Positions 16,110-25,307 of a stretch of 64,000 bases of DNA are shown one piece after another. Origin of the DNA: Rhodopseudomonas palustris JSC-3b (GTDB lineage: Bacteria; Pseudomonadota; Alphaproteobacteria; Rhizobiales; Xanthobacteraceae). The position numbers were made by a program, and so were the translations under genes. Position 1 is the stretch's first letter; each line of letters begins with the position of its first letter. The stretch lies in assembly GCA_000504425.1 (NCBI GenBank), contig KI632513.1, forward strand, positions 3,859,510-3,923,509, given 5' to 3'. The notes under the pieces are model-generated. The model searched no databases and was not told the DNA's origin. It saw only the letters and a list, made by a program, of their open reading frames with translations.

Positions 16110-17551
16110 GCCGCCGGCTGATCATCGGCCCGTTCAACCGCGTCGAGGGCGATCTCGAGCTGCGGCTTGATATTGCGGAGGGCGCGGTGGCGTCCGCCGA
16201 AGTGAGTTCGCCGCTCTATCGCGGCTTTGAGCAGATGCTGCTCGGCCGGCCGGCGCTCGATGGCCTGGCGCTGGTGCCGCGGATCTGCGGCATCTGCTCG
16301 GTGTCGCAGTCGCTGGCCGCGGTGGCGGCGCTGCGCGCGGTCGATGGCATCGCCGCTGCCCCAAATGGCGTGATCGCCGCCAATCTCGTCCACGCGGCTG
16401 AGAATGTCGCCGATCATCTCACCCATTTCTATCTGTTCTTCATGCCGGACTTTGCGCGCGCCAGCTACGCGGCGCGGCCCTGGCATGACGAGATCGCGGC
16501 GCGCTTCAAGGCAATGCAGGGCAGCGCGCTGGCGCAAATGCTGCCGGCGCGGGCGCGGCTGTTGCAGATCATGGGGCTGATCGCCGGCAAATGGCCGCAT
16601 AGCCTGGCGTTCCAGCCGGGCGGCACCACCCGCGCGATCGATCTTGGCGATCGGGTGCAGCTGCTCGCGATCATTGCCGATCTGCGCGTTTTTCTGGAAA
16701 CCACGCTGCTCGGCGATACGCTGGACAATGTGTTGGCACTGGATAGCGCCGATGCGCTCAATGCCTGGCGCCAGGGACGCAGCAGCGATTTCGCGCGCTT
16801 TCTGGCGATCGCCGATGATCTGAAGCTTGATCAGCTCGGCCGGATAGCACTGCCACTGCTCAGCTCGGGCGGTTATCAAGCTCTCGACGCGCCGCTGTTC
16901 GCCGCCGGGGTGTTTGACCCCGCGAGCGCGTCAGCGCGCGCCTTTGATCCGTCGTTGATCACTGAAGACGTCGCCCGCGCCTGGATGCGCGACACGGCGC
17001 TGGTGCCGGCCAGCGCCGAAACGCTGCCCGATGCCGACAAGAGTGCGGGCTATTCCTGGTGCAAGGCGCCGCGGCTGGACGGCCAGCCGGCCGAGGTCGG
17101 CGCGCTGGCGCGGCAGGCGGTGGATGGCCAGCCATTGATCCGCGACCTGCTGCAACGCGCCGGGCCGAGTGTCGCGACGCGGGTGATCGCGCGGCTGATC
17201 GAAACCGCGCGGCTCGCGATCACGATGCAGCACTGGGCGATGCAGCTCGATCTGCGCCAGCCGTTTCTTGATCACACGCCGCGGTGCCTGACGGGCAGTG
17301 GCGTCGGCTTTGCCGAGGCCGCGCGTGGTACGCTCGGTCACTTCATCGAACTCGGCGATGGCCGCATCCGTCGCTATCAGATCATCGCGCCGACCACCTG
17401 GAATTTCTCGCCGCGCGATCGCCTTGGGCAGGCCGGGCCGCTCGAGCAGGCGCTGGTGGGCACGGTGGTTGGTGATGACGGCGCGCAATCTGTCGCAGTG
17501 CAGCATATTGTGCGCTCATTCGATCCCTGTATGGTGTGCGCCGCACACTAA
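16106..17551 (+). CDS. hupV: H2-sensing regulatory [NiFe]-hydrogenase large subunit
   Basis: The 481-residue protein binds the Ni-Fe site of the H2 sensor. It has both cysteine pairs, RICGICSVSQ near residue 60 and DPCMVCAAH at the very end. The chain stops at that final histidine, so there is no C-terminal extension for a protease to remove, as expected of HupV/HoxC regulators. The gene is intact and starts at GTG 16106 inside the hupU stop. It forms the sensor dimer with HupU and needs the Hyp proteins for its metal centre. Confidence 0.95.
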   Translation: MSRRLIIGPFNRVEGDLELRLDIAEGAVASAEVSSPLYRGFEQMLLGRPALDGLALVPRICGICSVSQSLAAVAALRAVDGIAAAPNGVIAANLVHAAENVADHLTHFYLFFMPDFARASYAARPWHDEIAARFKAMQGSALAQMLPARARLLQIMGLIAGKWPHSLAFQPGGTTRAIDLGDRVQLLAIIADLRVFLETTLLGDTLDNVLALDSADALNAWRQGRSSDFARFLAIADDLKLDQLGRIALPLLSSGGYQALDAPLFAAGVFDPASASARAFDPSLITEDVARAWMRDTALVPASAETLPDADKSAGYSWCKAPRLDGQPAEVGALARQAVDGQPLIRDLLQRAGPSVATRVIARLIETARLAITMQHWAMQLDLRQPFLDHTPRCLTGSGVGFAEAARGTLGHFIELGDGRIRRYQIIAPTTWNFSPRDRLGQAGPLEQALVGTVVGDDGAQSVAVQHIVRSFDPCMVCAAH

Positions 17552-17594
17552 CGACAACGATGTCGTAACCATGCGGTTACGTGCTTGGCAGCAC
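17551..17594. other. Three consecutive small inverted repeats between hupV and hupS
   Basis: ACGACA-ACGA-TGTCGT (17551-17566), GTAACC-ATGC-GGTTAC (17565-17580) and GTGCT-TGGC-AGCAC (17581-17594) follow the hupV stop in direct succession. The first two share a base pair and exclude each other. They may end or stabilise the hupUV message or bind a regulator. Confidence 0.4.
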
Positions 17595-17604
17595 AGCAAG
17601 CGAG

Positions 17605-17615
17605 TTGTCACTCAA
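17605..17615 (+). promoter_or_regulatory. Candidate HoxA/HupR binding site TTG-N5-CAA
   Basis: TTGTCACTCAA matches the TTG-N5-CAA palindrome reported for HupR in Rhodobacter. It lies about 100 bp upstream of the sigma-54 promoter of hupS, a usual distance for an enhancer-binding activator. Confidence 0.55.
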
Positions 17616-17669
17616 GACGGCCACGACCGCGCGATCGTGACATTGCTGCCAACAGCCATCATCACTTCA

Positions 17670-17682
17670 CATCAAGTACTTG
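17670..17682 (+). promoter_or_regulatory. Candidate IHF site between activator site and promoter
   Basis: CATCAAGTACTTG matches the IHF consensus WATCARNNNNTTR at 12 of 13 positions. It lies between the TTG-N5-CAA site and the -24/-12 promoter, where bending would bring the activator to the polymerase. Confidence 0.5.
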
Positions 17683-17710
17683 AACGCCCCGGCCCCCTGT
17701 TTCGGTAGCC

Positions 17711-17725
17711 TGGCACGGTTCTTGC
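17711..17725 (+). promoter_or_regulatory. Sigma-54 (-24/-12) promoter of hupS
   Basis: TGGCACGGTTCTTGC matches the consensus TGGCACG-N4-TTGC exactly. It lies 64 bp upstream of the hupS start. With the NtrC-type HoxA encoded in the same cluster, this is very probably the H2-regulated promoter of the structural operon. Confidence 0.88.
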
Positions 17726-17788
17726 GAGCCTCGGATTATCACGCAGCTCCAACGAGAGTTGCGGCAGTCGAGGACCCGAGGAGCCAGT

Positions 17789-18907
17789 ATGGGCGCAGCC
17801 ACAGAGACCTTTTACGAGGTGATCCGGCGACAGGGCATTACCCGCCGGAGCTTCATCAAATTCTGCAGCTTGACCGCGACCAGCTTGGGCCTCGGCTCGA
17901 TGGGCGCCAGCCAGATCGCGCAGGCGCTGGAATCGAAGCCGCGCGTGCCGGTGATCTGGATGCACGGGCTGGAATGCACCTGCTGTTCGGAGAGCTTTAT
18001 CCGCTCGGCGCATCCGTTGGTGAAGGATGTCGTGCTGTCGATGATCTCGCTCGACTATGACGACACGCTGATGGCCGCGGCCGGCCATCAGGCCGAAGCG
18101 ATCCTGGAAGAGACCCGCAAGAAGCATAAGGGCCAATATGTGCTCGCGGTGGAGGGCAATCCGCCGCTGAACGAAGACGGCATGTTCTGCATCGATGGCG
18201 GCCGGCCGTTCGTGGAAAAGCTCAAGGAGATGGCCGAGGACGCGATGGCGGTGGTGGCCTGGGGCTCGTGCGCCTCATGGGGCTGCGTGCAGGCCGCCAA
18301 GCCGAACCCGACCCAGGCGACGCCGATCGACAAGGTGATCCGCAACAAGCCGGTGATCAAGGTGCCGGGCTGTCCGCCGATCGCCGAAGTGATGACCGGC
18401 GTCATCACTTACATCATCACCTTCGGCAAGCTGCCTGAACTCGACCGCCAGGGGCGGCCCAAGATGTTCTATTCGCAGCGCATTCACGATAAGTGCTATC
18501 GCCGCCCGCATTTCGACGCCGGACAGTTTGTCGAGCAATGGGACGACGACGCCGCGCGCAAGGGCTTCTGCCTGTACAAAATGGGCTGCAAGGGCCCGAC
18601 CACTTACAACGCCTGCTCAACGGTGCGCTGGAATGGCGGCGTGTCGTTCCCGATCCAGTCCGGCCATGGCTGCATCGGCTGCTCGGAAGATGGCTTCTGG
18701 GACAAGGGCTCGTTCTACGAACGGCTCACCACCATCCAGCAATTCGGCATCGAGGCGAATGCCGACAAGATCGGCGCCACGGTGGCCGGCGCGGTCGGCG
18801 TCGCGATTGCCGCCCATGCCGCAGTGACCACGGTGCGCAACCTGTCGCGCCGCAAGGAAGTGCCGGATAGCAACGGCGGCGACAAATCCAACGGCAAGTC
18901 GGCTTAA
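17789..18907 (+). CDS. hupS: Uptake [NiFe]-hydrogenase small subunit, O2-tolerant type
   Basis: The 372-residue precursor has a Tat signal [10 protein letters not shown] and a likely cleavage site after residue 46, so it is exported with HupL to the periplasm. In mature numbering the proximal-cluster cysteines are 17, 19, 20, 115, 120 and 149 (motifs [20 protein letters not shown] and VPGCPP). The extra cysteines 19 and 120 are the mark of the [4Fe-3S] cluster of O2-tolerant hydrogenases such as E. coli Hyd-1. A C-terminal hydrophobic segment ([18 protein letters not shown]) anchors it in the membrane next to HupC. I chose ATG 17789 because of GAGGAG just before it. A sigma-54 promoter lies upstream. 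Confidence 0.97.
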   Translation: MGAATETFYEVIRRQGITRRSFIKFCSLTATSLGLGSMGASQIAQALESKPRVPVIWMHGLECTCCSESFIRSAHPLVKDVVLSMISLDYDDTLMAAAGHQAEAILEETRKKHKGQYVLAVEGNPPLNEDGMFCIDGGRPFVEKLKEMAEDAMAVVAWGSCASWGCVQAAKPNPTQATPIDKVIRNKPVIKVPGCPPIAEVMTGVITYIITFGKLPELDRQGRPKMFYSQRIHDKCYRRPHFDAGQFVEQWDDDAARKGFCLYKMGCKGPTTYNACSTVRWNGGVSFPIQSGHGCIGCSEDGFWDKGSFYERLTTIQQFGIEANADKIGATVAGAVGVAIAAHAAVTTVRNLSRRKEVPDSNGGDKSNGKSA

Positions 18908-18924
18908 GTCAGGGACGCAGCATC

Positions 18925-20718
18925 ATGACCAATGTCACCACGCCCAATGGCTTCAAGCTCGACAATGCCGGCCGCCGCGTCGTGGTCGATCCGGTGACCC
19001 GGATCGAGGGCCACCTGCGCGTCGAGGTCAATGTCGACTCCAACAATGTGATCCGCAACGCGGTCTCGACCGGAACGATGTGGCGCGGCATCGAGGTGAT
19101 CCTCAAGGGCCGCGATCCGCGCGACGCCTGGGCCTTCACCCAGCGCATCTGCGGCGTCTGCACCGGCACGCACGCGCTGACCTCGGTGCGCGCGGTCGAG
19201 AATGCGCTTGGCATCGCCATTCCGGAGAATGCCAACACCATCCGCAACATCATGCAGCTCGCGCTGTATGTGCACGATCATCTGGTGCACTTCTATCACC
19301 TGCACGCGCTCGATTGGGTCGATGTGGTGTCGGCGCTCAAGGCCGATCCGAAAGCGACCTCGGCGCTGGCGCAGTCGATCTCGCCTTGGCCGATGTCCTC
19401 GCCCGGCTATTTCAAGGACCTGCAACTGCGGCTGCAGAAGTTTGTGGAATCCGGGCAGCTCGGGCCGTTCAAGAACGGCTATTGGGGCCACCCGGCCTAT
19501 AAGCTGCCGCCCGAAGCCAATCTGATGGCGGTCGCGCATTATCTGGAAGCGCTCGATTTCCAGAAGGAGATCGTCAAGATCCACGCGGTCTATGGCGGCA
19601 AGAACCCGCATCCGAACTGGCTGGTCGGCGGCGTGCCCTGCGCTATCAATGTCGATGGCGCCGGCGCGGTCGGTGCCGTCAATATGGAGCGGCTGAATCT
19701 GGTGTCCTCGATCATCGATCAGTCGATCGCCTTCATCGAGCAGGTCTATATCCCGGACCTGATCGCGATCGCCGGCTTCTACAAGGACTGGCTCTATGGC
19801 GGCGGGCTGGCCTCGAAATCGGTGATGTCCTATGGCGACATTCCTGAATACGCCAATGACTATTCCGACAAGAGCCTGCAGCTGCCGCGCGGCGTGATCC
19901 TGAACGGCAATCTCAACGAGGTGCTGCCGGTCGATCTGCATGCGCCGGATCAGATCCAGGAATATGTCACGCACTCCTGGTACAAATATCCGGACGAGAA
20001 GCGCGGCCTACATCCCTATGACGGCATCACCGAGCCGAACTTTGCGCTCGGCCCCAATGCCAAGGGCACCAGGACCAATATCGAGGCGGTCGACGAGGCG
20101 GCGAAGTACTCGTTCCTGAAGGCACCGCGCTGGAAGGGCAATGCGGTCGAGGTCGGACCGCTGGCGCGCTACATCATCGGCTATGCGCAAGGCAAACCGG
20201 AGTTCAAGGAGCCGACCGAAAAACTGCTGAAGGCGCTCGATGTGCCGGTGACCGCGCTGTTCTCGACGCTCGGCCGCACCGCGGCGCGCGGCCTCGAATG
20301 CCAATGGGCCGTGCACAAGCTGCGCGCGGCCCAGGACAAGCTGGTCGCCACCATCAAGGCCGGCGACAGCTCGACCGCCAATGTCGACAAATGGCAGCCG
20401 TCGAGCTGGGCCAGCCAAGCCAAGGGCGCCGGCTTCACCGAGGCGCCGCGCGGCGCGCTGGCGCATTGGATCAAGATCAAGGATGGCCGGATCGACAATT
20501 ATCAATGCGTGGTGCCGACCACCTGGAACGGCAGCCCGCGCGATCCGCAGGGCAATATCGGCGCGTTTGAAGCGGCGCTGCTCGACACGCCGATGGCCGA
20601 TCCGAACCAGCCGCTGGAAATCCTGCGCACCTTGCACTCGTTCGATCCGTGCCTGGCCTGCTCGACCCATGTGATGAGCGAGGACGGCCAGGAGATGACC
20701 CGGGTGACGGTGCGCTGA
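18925..20718 (+). CDS. hupL: Uptake [NiFe]-hydrogenase large subunit
   Basis: The 597-residue subunit holds the Ni-Fe(CN)2CO site and oxidises H2 at the periplasmic side of the membrane. The two ligand motifs are [10 protein letters not shown] near residue 75 and DPCLACSTH near the C-terminus. After the last histidine there is a 15-residue extension ([15 protein letters not shown]) that HupD should remove after nickel insertion. There is no signal peptide, so it travels to the periplasm with HupS. It begins 17 bp after hupS in the same operon. Confidence 0.97.
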   Translation: MTNVTTPNGFKLDNAGRRVVVDPVTRIEGHLRVEVNVDSNNVIRNAVSTGTMWRGIEVILKGRDPRDAWAFTQRICGVCTGTHALTSVRAVENALGIAIPENANTIRNIMQLALYVHDHLVHFYHLHALDWVDVVSALKADPKATSALAQSISPWPMSSPGYFKDLQLRLQKFVESGQLGPFKNGYWGHPAYKLPPEANLMAVAHYLEALDFQKEIVKIHAVYGGKNPHPNWLVGGVPCAINVDGAGAVGAVNMERLNLVSSIIDQSIAFIEQVYIPDLIAIAGFYKDWLYGGGLASKSVMSYGDIPEYANDYSDKSLQLPRGVILNGNLNEVLPVDLHAPDQIQEYVTHSWYKYPDEKRGLHPYDGITEPNFALGPNAKGTRTNIEAVDEAAKYSFLKAPRWKGNAVEVGPLARYIIGYAQGKPEFKEPTEKLLKALDVPVTALFSTLGRTAARGLECQWAVHKLRAAQDKLVATIKAGDSSTANVDKWQPSSWASQAKGAGFTEAPRGALAHWIKIKDGRIDNYQCVVPTTWNGSPRDPQGNIGAFEAALLDTPMADPNQPLEILRTLHSFDPCLACSTHVMSEDGQEMTRVTVR

Positions 20719-20798
20719 GCTAAGCGGCGGCGTCGTGCGGCGCCATCATCGCCGCACGATGAAGGCAACAACACGGCTGCGGCCGCAGGGAGAGGAAG

Positions 20799-21524
20799 AT
20801 GACGGAGATCGCGCGGGTCCAAGGCGCTCTCGACTCGGCCGGCGAACGCGCCCGGTCGTTGCAGACCGTCTATGTCTATCAGGCCCCGGTGCGGCTATGG
20901 CACTGGGTCAATGCGCTGTTGATCGTCGCGCTCTGCATCACCGGCTATCTGATCGGCTCGCCGCCGCCCTCGGTGCAGGGCGAAGCCTCGGCGTCGTTCC
21001 AGTTCGGCTATATCCGCTTCATCCACTTCTTCTGCGGCCAGGCGCTGATCGTGTTCTTCCTGCTGCGCGCGATCTGGCCGTTGTTCGGCAACAAATACTC
21101 CAAGCAGATCTTCTACATGCCGGTCACCAACCGCACCTGGTGGTGGGGCATGCTCTATGAGCTGAAATGGTACATGTTCCTGGTGCGCGACCCGAAGAAG
21201 TATATCGGCCACAATCCGCTGGCCCATGTCGCGATGTTCACCTTCATGCTGTTCATGGTGTTCATGATGTGCAGCGGCATGGCGATGTATGGCGAAGGGC
21301 TCGGCGTCGATAGCTGGCAGTACAAAGTGTTCGGCTTCATGTTCACGCTGTTCCCAAACAGTCAGGATCTGCATACGCTGCATCATCTCGGCATGTGGGC
21401 GATCGTGGTGTTCGTGATGGTGCATATCTACGCCGCGGTGCGCGAAGACATTCTCAGCCGCCAGAGCATGATCTCGTCGATCGTGTCCGGCGAACGTCTG
21501 TTCCGCGACGATCTGCCGGATTGA
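20799..21524 (+). CDS. hupC: Hydrogenase b-type cytochrome subunit
   Basis: The 241-residue integral membrane protein transfers electrons from HupSL to the quinone pool. Four hydrophobic segments are visible. Haem-ligand histidines lie in VRLWHWVNALLIV, YIRFIHFFCGQALIVF and LHHLGMWAIVVFVMVHIY. The length is normal for the HupC/HyaC/HydC family. It follows hupL by 80 bp. An intergenic palindrome separates it from hupD. Confidence 0.95.
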   Translation: MTEIARVQGALDSAGERARSLQTVYVYQAPVRLWHWVNALLIVALCITGYLIGSPPPSVQGEASASFQFGYIRFIHFFCGQALIVFFLLRAIWPLFGNKYSKQIFYMPVTNRTWWWGMLYELKWYMFLVRDPKKYIGHNPLAHVAMFTFMLFMVFMMCSGMAMYGEGLGVDSWQYKVFGFMFTLFPNSQDLHTLHHLGMWAIVVFVMVHIYAAVREDILSRQSMISSIVSGERLFRDDLPD

Positions 21525-21570
21525 GGGCGCAGCCGATGCACTCTGCACCTTTCAACTCTGGAACTTTGCC

Positions 21571-21654
21571 CGTCATTGCGAGCGAAGCGAAGCAATCCAG
21601 CGGCGCTGAGCACGGAGCCCTGGATTGCTTCGTCGCTTCGCTCCTCGCAATGAC
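21571..21654. repeat. Intergenic palindromic repeat (REP-like) inside the hup operon
   Basis: CGTCATTGCGAGCGAAGCG starts an arm that is repeated inverted at the right as CGCTTCGCTCCTCGCAATGAC. The two arms of about 30-35 bases are separated by about 20 bases. Such palindromes are widespread between genes in Rhodopseudomonas and Bradyrhizobium. In the hupC-hupD gap it may act as an mRNA-stabilising or attenuating hairpin. Confidence 0.85.
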
Positions 21655-21711
21655 CAGTGCGAGGTTGCGTGCGAGAACCAGTTCAAAGTTGAGTTCGAGG
21701 ACGTCAACCCC

Positions 21712-22308
21712 ATGACGGACCATTCGACGACATCGCCGCCGCCCCGGGTTCTGGTGCTTGGCATCGGCAACATTCTGTGGGCCGACGAAGGCTTTGGGGT
21801 CCGCGCCGTCGAGGCGTTTCATCGCTCGTATCAAGTGCCGGCCAACGTCACCGTGCTCGATGGCGGCACCCAGGGCCTGTATCTGGTCAATTTCCTGCAG
21901 GAGCACGAGTTGCTGCTGGTGTTCGACGCCATTGATTACGGCCTGCCGCCCGGCACGCTGAAACTGGTGCGCGATGACGAGGTGCCGAAATTCACCGGCG
22001 CCAAGAAGATGAGCCTGCATCAGACCGGGTTTCAGGACGTGCTGAGCGCCGCCGATCTGCTCGGCGCCGCGCCGCGCGCGCTGGCGCTGATCGGCTGCCA
22101 GCCGCAGGATCTGGAAAATTGGGGCGGGGCGCTGACGGCGCCGGTGAAGGACCGGATTGCCGATGCGCTGGCGCTGGCGTGCGAGGTGCTGGCCGAATGG
22201 GGCGTGGTGCTGACGCCGCGCGCCGTGCCGCTCGACCCGGCCGAGCGGCTGCTCGGCAATGATATCGATCACGACCATTACGAACGGCAACAGGGCGCCG
22301 TGGCCTGA
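21712..22308 (+). CDS. hupD: Hydrogenase maturation endopeptidase
   Basis: The 198-residue protease removes the C-terminal tail of HupL after nickel insertion. It has the family start VLVLGIGNILWADEGFGVRA, with the metal-binding Glu, the segment FDAIDYG with the Asp, and SLHQTGFQDVL with the His. I place the start at ATG 21712. The open frame continues upstream into the palindromic repeat and has no ribosome binding site there. HupD should act only on HupL, since HupV has no tail. Confidence 0.95.
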   Translation: MTDHSTTSPPPRVLVLGIGNILWADEGFGVRAVEAFHRSYQVPANVTVLDGGTQGLYLVNFLQEHELLLVFDAIDYGLPPGTLKLVRDDEVPKFTGAKKMSLHQTGFQDVLSAADLLGAAPRALALIGCQPQDLENWGGALTAPVKDRIADALALACEVLAEWGVVLTPRAVPLDPAERLLGNDIDHDHYERQQGAVA

Positions 22309-22333
22309 ACAACGAATTGAACGAGGAGACGTC

Positions 22334-22924
22334 ATGACCCAGCATTTCCGCATCGGCGCCGTTGCGATCGCGCTGCTCGCCATTCCGGGCATCGCCGAAG
22401 CCCACACCGGGCACGCGTCGCAATTCGACGGTCTCGCCGCCGGCTTCATCCATCCGTTCGGCGGGCTCGATCATCTGCTGGCGATGGTGGCGGTTGGTCT
22501 GTGGGCGGCCTCGCTCGGCGGCGCGGCGCGCTGGCTGGTGCCGGCGTCCTTCATCACGCTGATGGCGCTCGGCGCGGTGGCCGGTGCCTATGGCGTCACG
22601 CTGCCGGCGGCAGAATCGCTGATCGCGCTGTCGGTGATCACGCTCGGCGTGCTGGTCGCGCTGCAGGTCAAGGTGCCGGTCGGCGCCGCGGCTGCGATCG
22701 TGGCGCTGTTCGGTTTGCTACACGGCCACGCCCATGGCGCCGAAATGCCGGCGATGGCGCAGCCGCTCGGCTATGGCCTCGGCTTCGTCGCCGCCACCGC
22801 GCTGCTGCATGGCGTCGGCCTGTCGCTCGGCACCGTGCTGCCGCGGCTGGCGCCCAAGCGCGCGGTCGGCATGGCGGGCGGCGCGATCGCGCTGGCCGGT
22901 GTTACGCTGGCGCTGCCGCTGTAA
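22334..22924 (+). CDS. hupE: HupE/UreJ-family nickel permease
   Basis: The 196-residue protein has a cleavable signal (ending PGIAEA, followed by HTGH) and about six membrane segments. The signature HPFGGLDHLLAMVAVGLWA (HX5DH) binds nickel in this family. A second histidine motif, LLHGHAHGAEMP, is present. It imports nickel for hydrogenase maturation, at the inner membrane. GAGGAG lies about eight bases before ATG 22334. It sits between hupD and hupF, the standard place for hupE. Confidence 0.93.
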   Translation: MTQHFRIGAVAIALLAIPGIAEAHTGHASQFDGLAAGFIHPFGGLDHLLAMVAVGLWAASLGGAARWLVPASFITLMALGAVAGAYGVTLPAAESLIALSVITLGVLVALQVKVPVGAAAAIVALFGLLHGHAHGAEMPAMAQPLGYGLGFVAATALLHGVGLSLGTVLPRLAPKRAVGMAGGAIALAGVTLALPL

Positions 22925-22948
22925 CGCGCAATTTGCGGAGCGCTGCGG

Positions 22949-23245
22949 ATGTGTGTCGGGCTGCCGATGATGGTGGTGTCCAGCGAAGCAAGCTCGGCGC
23001 TCTGCGTGCGCCGCGGCGAGCACCGCAGCGTGTCCACGGTGTTAGTTGGCGATGTGGCACCAGGCGAACATTTATTAGTGTTTATCGACAGCGCGGTGCG
23101 CAAGCTCGACGCTGAGGAAGCGCGTTTGATCGACGACGCGCTCGACGGCGTCGCCGCGGCGCTGGAAGGGCGCCCGTTCGAGCATCTGTTCGCCGATCTG
23201 ATCGACCGCGAGCCGCAGCTTCCTGATCATCTGCGCACGCGCTAA
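22949..23245 (+). CDS. hupF: HupF, HypC-family hydrogenase chaperone
   Basis: The 98-residue protein begins MCVGLPMMV, with Cys2 as in the HypC family, and ends with a longer C-terminal tail than HypC (RPFEHLFADLIDREPQLP). HupF is a specialised paralogue that protects HupL during assembly when oxygen is present, as described in Rhizobium leguminosarum. The general HypC is encoded separately at 30.1 kb. Confidence 0.92.
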   Translation: MCVGLPMMVVSSEASSALCVRRGEHRSVSTVLVGDVAPGEHLLVFIDSAVRKLDAEEARLIDDALDGVAAALEGRPFEHLFADLIDREPQLPDHLRTR

Positions 23246-23482
23246 GCACGCATCTGTTGCGAGCAATTAGCGGCTTGCAAAAACTTGCGCGCGAAGTGGA
23301 ATCCAACTTTTCAGCACGTGGGATTTGTGCTTCCAATTAAGCGATGCGACGCGACTGATCGTCACAACGCATCATGCCATCGGCGATCTGCCGCTGGTGA
23401 TCGGCCGTGTCATGCGGCCAGAAAACAGATCGTTGCCGGTCAACAATAATAACACGCGGCAAACGAGATTTTGGGGGGAATG

Positions 23483-23884
23483 ATGAGCGCGGCGCCCGCG
23501 AACGAGGTCGCTTGTAATCAGCAGATGCCGGTGGTCGATCAGACGACGGTCGATCAGATTCTGGCCGGCGCTGCCAACAAGGTGGCGGTGCTGTTCTTCC
23601 GTGGCGACGCGGAACGCTGGCCGGAATCGGCTGACGTCGCTGTGATTCTGCCCGAGCTGATCGCGACATTTCGTGGCCGGCTGTTTCCGGTGGTGGTCGC
23701 CAGCGACGCGGAGCGGCTGCTGATGAAGCGGTTCGGCGTCACGGTGTTTCCAAGCCTGGTGTTGGCGCGGCCGGACCGCATTCTGGGCGTGATCGCCAAG
23801 CTGCAGGACTGGTCGAACTACATCGCGCGCATCGACGCCATGCTGATCGCCGATGCCCTGCCCACTGCGGAGGTGCCATCATGA
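23483..23884 (+). CDS. hupG: HupG, HyaE-family thioredoxin-like chaperone
   Basis: The 133-residue protein has a thioredoxin fold (KVAVLFFRGDAERWPESADV, then RLLMKRFGVTVFPSLVLARP) but lacks the CxxC active site, as HupG/HyaE proteins do. It is thought to assist export-competent folding of the small or large subunit. ATG 23483 lies four bases after a GGGGGG tract. ATG 23480 is an alternative. About 240 bp without a gene separate it from hupF. The next gene overlaps by four bases. Confidence 0.88.
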   Translation: MSAAPANEVACNQQMPVVDQTTVDQILAGAANKVAVLFFRGDAERWPESADVAVILPELIATFRGRLFPVVVASDAERLLMKRFGVTVFPSLVLARPDRILGVIAKLQDWSNYIARIDAMLIADALPTAEVPS

Positions 23885-24750
23885 GAGTCGGCTATTGGAG
23901 TTCGCCCGACGGCGACGATGTCGAGATGACGCTGCTGCCGGTCGGCCATGATGGCGGCGGCGCGCGTCACGGCCGCACCGGCTCGGGCGCGGTCTCGGCA
24001 CTGGCGACAAGCAGCGGCGAGGAGCTGCGGCAGCAATGCCCGCTGCTGGCCTCGACCTTGGCGCAGTTGGCCGATGCGCTCGCGCACCAATCGGCCGCCG
24101 GCGCCAACCAGCTATTGACGATCGATCAGCTGTCGGCCGCGGAGCGCGCTTTGCTGTTCGACATTTTGGGCGAAGGCGAAGTATCCGGCATCGTCGCGCT
24201 GCCCGATCGCCGCGTCGCTCAGATCCAGGAATCGGTGATGACCGGGCTATGGCGGGTGCGGATCGAAGCTGATGCCGAGCAGCCGCAGCTCGATTATCTC
24301 GAGATCGGCGCCATTCCCGCGATCGTCACGCACGCGGCCCATGATTTCACCGTGCCGGAGTTTGCGGTCGGCGAACCGCCGCCAGGGGTGATGAATGTCA
24401 TGCCAGTGCTGGCCGAGATCCGCGAGCGGGTGTCGTCGCATCGCGCCGGCCAGGCCTCGCATGTCATCAATTTCACGCTGCTGCCGATGAGCGCCGCCGA
24501 TATGGCGCATCTGGTCGATACGCTCGGCAATGGTCCGATCCAATTGTTTTCGCGCGGCTATGGCAGCTGCCGGGTGCTGGCCACCGGCGTGCGGCATGTC
24601 TGGTCGGTGCAGTTCCTGAATTCGATGGAAACGCCGATCCTGGACACCATCGAAATTGGCGACGTGCCGGCGGCGGTGTGCGCCGCCAATGAGGATTTTC
24701 ACGATTCCGCAGAACGGCTCGGCGAGATCATCGAGGCGTATTTCCGATGA
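23881..24750 (+). CDS. hupH: HupH, HyaF-family hydrogenase assembly protein
   Basis: The 289-residue protein resembles HupH/HyaF along its whole length. Recognisable segments are LLFDILGEGEVSGIV, GVMNVMPVLAEIRERV and QLFSRGYGSCRVLATGVRHVW. It works in maturation of the small subunit, probably in the cytoplasm before Tat export. The ATG overlaps the hupG stop (ATGA). Confidence 0.92.
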   Translation: MRVGYWSSPDGDDVEMTLLPVGHDGGGARHGRTGSGAVSALATSSGEELRQQCPLLASTLAQLADALAHQSAAGANQLLTIDQLSAAERALLFDILGEGEVSGIVALPDRRVAQIQESVMTGLWRVRIEADAEQPQLDYLEIGAIPAIVTHAAHDFTVPEFAVGEPPPGVMNVMPVLAEIRERVSSHRAGQASHVINFTLLPMSAADMAHLVDTLGNGPIQLFSRGYGSCRVLATGVRHVWSVQFLNSMETPILDTIEIGDVPAAVCAANEDFHDSAERLGEIIEAYFR

Positions 24751-25307
24751 CCGACGCGCCGCATTCGATCTGCTCGGCGCTGCCGCAGCACAGTCCGGCG
24801 GACCGCGATCCGGAAGCGCGCGCCGCGGGTGAGGCGCTGGCCGCTTTCTACCATGCCGCCGAGCGCGGCATGCGCGATCTGCCGGTGTTCAATGCCGCGC
24901 TGCAGGTCGCTGCGATCGGCTTCCACGCCTGCGACGATCACGCATTTGGGGTGATGGTCACGCCCTGGTTCATGAATCTGGTGCGCATTCCGCTCGATGC
25001 CGTGGCCTGCGATTTGCCCCATGGCAGCGGCGTGGCGCGGACGCTGCCGGCCGGCACGTTGGAATTCACGGTGGGCCAGCTCGATGCCTTTGGCACCATC
25101 GAAAGCTGTTCGCTGTTTTCGCCGATGTTCGGCTTTGCCGATCAGCCGACGGCCGAACAGGCGGCCGCGGCGGCCTTGGCGGCGGTGCTCGATGCGGAGT
25201 TTACCCCGCCTGTGGACGCGCCAGCGGAGCCGCCGCCGGCACCCACCAATGTCGCGCTCGATCGCCGCAAGTTCCTGCGCGGTGAACTGCGGGAGCGGCC
25301 ACGATGA
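24747..25307 (+). CDS. hupJ: HupJ, HybE-family hydrogenase chaperone
   Basis: The 186-residue protein belongs to the HybE/HupJ family of [NiFe]-hydrogenase assembly chaperones. The segment GVMVTPWFMNLVRIPL is diagnostic, followed by TLEFTVGQLDAFG and SLFSPMFGFADQ. It lies directly after hupH (ATGA overlap). In Rhizobium the rubredoxin gene hupI stands between hupH and hupJ. Here it is absent. The C-terminus ends DRRKFLRG, as in relatives. Confidence 0.9.
   Translation: MTDAPHSICSALPQHSPADRDPEARAAGEALAAFYHAAERGMRDLPVFNAALQVAAIGFHACDDHAFGVMVTPWFMNLVRIPLDAVACDLPHGSGVARTLPAGTLEFTVGQLDAFGTIESCSLFSPMFGFADQPTAEQAAAAALAAVLDAEFTPPVDAPAEPPPAPTNVALDRRKFLRGELRERPR

Noticed and set aside
18904-19974. Leftward 356-codon frame across hupL
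   Set aside because: Antisense shadow of hupL with the usual Asp/His/Arg-rich composition.
21625-21711. N-terminal extension of HupD
   Set aside because: The extension is encoded by the intergenic palindrome and lacks a ribosome binding site.
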